Below, piece by piece: positions 61,269 to 64,000 of a stretch of 64,000 nucleotides of DNA; position 1 is the stretch's first letter, and each line of letters begins with the position of its first letter. The notes below the pieces were generated by a model. The model did not search any database. It was not told where the DNA came from and was given only the letters and a program-made list of their open reading frames with translations. The stretch comes from Lachnospiraceae bacterium UBA7093 (lineage in GTDB: Bacteria; Bacillota; Clostridia; Lachnospirales; Lachnospiraceae). The DNA is taken from contig DKYT01000011.1 in assembly GCA_002492465.1 (NCBI GenBank), forward strand, positions 1,728 to 65,727. The letters run 5' to 3'. The position numbers and the translations under genes were made by a program.

Positions 61269-64000
61269 TTATCGGTATTTCTCCAAGTTTTCTTTATACT
61301 TTTTCAACATTTTTTTCACATACTGCCCTGTGTATGAATCTTTACATTCCGCAACCTCCTCCGGCGTTCCCGCTGTCACCACCTGACCGCCTCTGTCTCC
61401 CCCGTCCGGTCCCATATCGATCATGTAGTCGGCGGTTTTAATCACATCCAGATTATGCTCGATCACAATTACCGTATTGCCCCCGTCTGCAAGCCGGTGA
61501 AGAATTTCAACCAGTTTATGCACGTCGGCAAAATGCAGACCTGTGGTAGGCTCATCCAGAATGTATATGGTGTTTCCGGTACTGCGCTTACTCAGCTCCG
61601 TAGCAAGCTTAATCCGCTGCGCCTCTCCTCCCGAAAGGGTGGTGGAGGGCTGCCCTAATTTTACATAAGAAAGCCCAACATCGTTCAGAGTCTCAATTTT
61701 TCTGCGGATAGAGGGAACGTTTTCAAAAAAAGGAACCGCCTCCTCCACCGTCATATCCAGCACGTCGTAAATGTTCTTCCCTTTATATCTGACCTCAAGG
61801 GTTTCCCGGTTATAACGCTTTCCGCCGCATACCTCGCAGGGTACATAGACGTCGGGCAGAAAATGCATCTCTATCTTTATAATACCGTCTCCGCCGCATG
61901 CCTCGCATCGTCCGCCCTTTACATTAAAACTGAATCTTCCTTTCTTATAGCCCCTTGCCCGGGCGTCCGGTGTTCCCGCAAACAAATCCCGAATCATATC
62001 AAAAACGCCGGTATAGGTTGCCGGGTTGGATCGGGGCGTTCTCCCGATGGGCGACTGATCGATGGCGATTACCTTGTCCAGCTTTTCTATTCCGGAAATA
62101 CTTTTGTGCTTTCCGGGAATGGTCCTCGCGCGGTTCAGATCCCTTGCAAGCCTTTTGTATAAAATTTCATTCACAAGGGAACTTTTTCCCGAGCCGGAAA
62201 CCCCTGTGACGCAGGTCATTACGCCCAAAGGAAACTTTACGGAAATATTTTTCAGATTGTTTTCTCTTGCCCCTGTTACTGTCAGCCATCCCTTAGGCGT
62301 ACGCCGCGCCTCCGGTATGGGAACCTGCAGCTTCCCGCTCAGATACTGCCCTGTAACGGATTCCTCTACCTCCATAATTTCTTCGGCGGTTCCCTGTGCC
62401 ACCACCTCTCCGCCGTGAGAACCCGCTCCCGGTCCGATGTCCACAACGTGATCCGCTTCCAGCATGGTGTCCTCATCGTGCTCCACCACAATCAGAGTAT
62501 TTCCCAAATCCCGCAGATTCTTCAAGGTATTCAAAAGCTTATCATTGTCCTTCTGGTGAAGCCCGATACTGGGCTCGTCCAGAATATAGCAAACGCCCAC
62601 CAGTCCGGAACCAATCTGTGTGGCAAGCCGGATCCGCTGCGCCTCTCCTCCCGAAAGGGTTCCCGTTGCCCTTGCCAGAGACAGGTAATCCAAACCTACG
62701 TCAATTAAAAATCCCACTCTCGCCCTGATCTCCTTCAAAACCTGCTTTCCGATCAGCTGCTGTTGGCTGGACAAGGACATGTCCTGCAGAAAAAGGTGAA
62801 GATCCCGGATAGACATCGCTGTAATCTCATAAATATTTTTATCGCACACGGTAACGGCAAGGGATTCTTTTTTCAGTCGCATGCCTCCGCACTCCTTACA
62901 GGGCGTAATACGCATAAAAGTCTCATATTCCTGCTTAATGATATCCGATCCGGTTTCTCTGTACTTCCGTTCCATGTTTTTGATCAGTCCCTCAAATGCC
63001 ACCGGATAAATCCCTTCTCCCCTTTGCCCTTTATAATGAACCTGAACCTCTCTGCCCCCGGTTCCGTAAATCAAAATATGAAAAATCTTTTCAGGCAGCT
63101 CTTCAACCGGCGTGTCAAGGCTGAATCCATACTCCTTGGAAAGCGCCTGCAAAACCGCATTGGTAAAGCTTCCCGGCTCGCTGCTGGACTGCCATCCCAT
63201 CACCTGGATCGCCCCCTGGCTGATACTCAGCGATTTGTCCGGAATCATCAGTTCCGGATCAAACTCCATTTTATAGCCCAGTCCAAAGCAAACCGGGCAG
63301 GCGCCGAAGGGGTTATTAAAGGAAAAGCTTCTGGGCTCGATCTCGCTGACGCTGACCCCACAGTCCGGGCAGGCAAAGCTTTGGCTGAACTGAAGCGTCC
63401 CGCCATCTATCACATCTACCGTAAGCAGCCCCTCCGCAAGGGCAAGCACGCTTTCAATGGAATCGGTCAGCCTTCTCTCGATTCCCTCCCTGATCACCAG
63501 CCTGTCCACTACGATCTCAATGTTGTGCTTAACATTTTTATCCAGCTTAATCTCTTCCGTCAGCTCATATAGATTTCCGTCCACCTGAACCCGGACATAA
63601 CCGCTTTTTCTTGCCCTGTCAAGAACCTTGGCGTGTTCTCCCTTCCTTCCTCTTACCACCGGCGCAAGAAGCTGTATCCTGGTTCCTTCCTCTAATTCCA
63701 TGATCTGATCCGCCATCTGGTCTACGCTTTGCTTTTTGATTTCTTTCCCGCAATTAGGGCAATGGGGAATGCCAATCCGGGCATACAACAGTCTGAAATA
63801 GTCATAAATTTCCGTTACCGTCCCCACAGTAGACCTGGGATTTCTGTTAGTAGATTTCTGGTCGATGGAAATCGCCGGGGAAAGTCCCTCTATCTTTTCT
63901 ACATTGGGCTTTTCCATCTGTCCAAGGAACTGCCTTGCATAAGAGGAAAGGGATTCCATATACCTCCTCTGTCCTTCCGCGTAGATGGTGTCAAAGGCAA
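61269..64000 (-). CDS. uvrA: UvrABC excinuclease ATPase UvrA, 3' part (5' end outside window)
   Basis: DNA-damage recognition subunit of nucleotide excision repair. The window cuts the gene within the first ATP-binding region, and the frame stays open to base 64000 (reading [20 protein letters not shown]). Visible parts are the first zinc site ([16 protein letters not shown]), [19 protein letters not shown], and the signature regions [18 protein letters not shown] and [18 protein letters not shown]. The second Walker [11 protein letters not shown] and a second zinc region with CEACGGDG and CEVCGG follow. The last residues end [11 protein letters not shown]. About 910 residues are present, and the missing start is roughly 30-40 residues. 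Confidence 0.96.
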   Translation of the reverse strand, partial: AFDTIYAEGQRRYMESLSSYARQFLGQMEKPNVEKIEGLSPAISIDQKSTNRNPRSTVGTVTEIYDYFRLLYARIGIPHCPNCGKEIKKQSVDQMADQIMELEEGTRIQLLAPVVRGRKGEHAKVLDRARKSGYVRVQVDGNLYELTEEIKLDKNVKHNIEIVVDRLVIREGIERRLTDSIESVLALAEGLLTVDVIDGGTLQFSQSFACPDCGVSVSEIEPRSFSFNNPFGACPVCFGLGYKMEFDPELMIPDKSLSISQGAIQVMGWQSSSEPGSFTNAVLQALSKEYGFSLDTPVEELPEKIFHILIYGTGGREVQVHYKGQRGEGIYPVAFEGLIKNMERKYRETGSDIIKQEYETFMRITPCKECGGMRLKKESLAVTVCDKNIYEITAMSIRDLHLFLQDMSLSSQQQLIGKQVLKEIRARVGFLIDVGLDYLSLARATGTLSGGEAQRIRLATQIGSGLVGVCYILDEPSIGLHQKDNDKLLNTLKNLRDLGNTLIVVEHDEDTMLEADHVVDIGPGAGSHGGEVVAQGTAEEIMEVEESVTGQYLSGKLQVPIPEARRTPKGWLTVTGARENNLKNISVKFPLGVMTCVTGVSGSGKSSLVNEILYKRLARDLNRARTIPGKHKSISGIEKLDKVIAIDQSPIGRTPRSNPATYTGVFDMIRDLFAGTPDARARGYKKGRFSFNVKGGRCEACGGDGIIKIEMHFLPDVYVPCEVCGGKRYNRETLEVRYKGKNIYDVLDMTVEEAVPFFENVPSIRRKIETLNDVGLSYVKLGQPSTTLSGGEAQRIKLATELSKRSTGNTIYILDEPTTGLHFADVHKLVEILHRLADGGNTVIVIEHNLDVIKTADYMIDMGPDGGDRGGQVVTAGTPEEVAECKDSYTGQYVKKMLKKYKENLEKYR

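Noticed and set aside
1..64000. CRISPR array, tRNA, rRNA, insertion sequence or prophage
   Set aside because: I looked for regular direct repeats, cloverleaf genes, rRNA motifs, transposase motifs and phage genes, and saw none. The only conspicuous repeat is the palindrome at 40498-40712.

Overview
The window looks like a chromosomal segment of an anaerobic, flagellated, low-to-mid-GC Firmicute, most likely a member of the Lachnospiraceae (Clostridia). The reasons are the Firmicute gene neighbourhoods (hprK/rapZ/whiA/Crh-like HPr, cdaA-cdaR-glmM, mbl-flgF-flgG, tadA beside the SRP RNA), an anaerobic-RNR-type activase, strong AGGAGG ribosome binding sites, and several small protein families that I know mainly from Lachnospiraceae. 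The genus cannot be fixed from the sequence alone. Almost everything is ordinary core genome. I see no IS element, prophage, CRISPR array, tRNA or rRNA gene.

Layout. 0-5.7 kb: an antimicrobial-type ABC exporter, tadA, an NrdG-like radical SAM activase, the SRP RNA and a hypothetical protein. 5.8-12.2 kb: a PucR-type regulator, the sugar-ABC ATPase MsmK, and a run of HD-GYP, DUF624 and GGDEF genes (c-di-GMP turnover). 12.3-20 kb: D-LDH-like dehydrogenase, a metG operon, and an ammonium transporter fused to a PII domain behind a structured leader. 20-25.4 kb: cyclophilin, alanine/sodium symporter, class II aldolase and a lipid kinase. 25.5-32.4 kb: the uvrC-hprK-glk-murB-rapZ-whiA-crh run, which joins carbon-status signalling to peptidoglycan precursor supply. 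32.5-36.1 kb: DUF1846 and ftsH. 36.3-38.7 kb: a flagellin carrying an inserted metalloprotease (flagellinolysin) behind a sigma-28-type promoter, with a small zinc-ribbon gene downstream. 38.7-40.7 kb: pyrG with a leader attenuator, followed by a 215-bp near-perfect palindrome. 40.7-45.9 kb: a sugar-nucleotide operon (rfbD, DUF212, gmd, a membrane protein, fcl) able to make GDP-L-fucose. 46-49.4 kb: a DUF3048 lipoprotein, leuA and the true HPr. 49.5-57.9 kb: recD2, comFC, yvyF-like, two membrane proteins, cdaA, cdaR, glmM. 57.9-61.1 kb: mbl and flagellar rod genes. 61.3 kb to the end: uvrA, cut by the window edge.

The most interesting items are the flagellinolysin locus (protease motif intact, sigma-28 promoter, zinc-ribbon partner), the 215-bp palindrome with perfect 47-bp arms after pyrG, the promoter-plus-attenuator leader of the Amt-PII fusion, a PII T-loop lacking the usual uridylylated tyrosine, and a Crh-like HPr with glutamate in place of His15. 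All family names come from reading motifs by eye and from remembered gene order. No database search was run.
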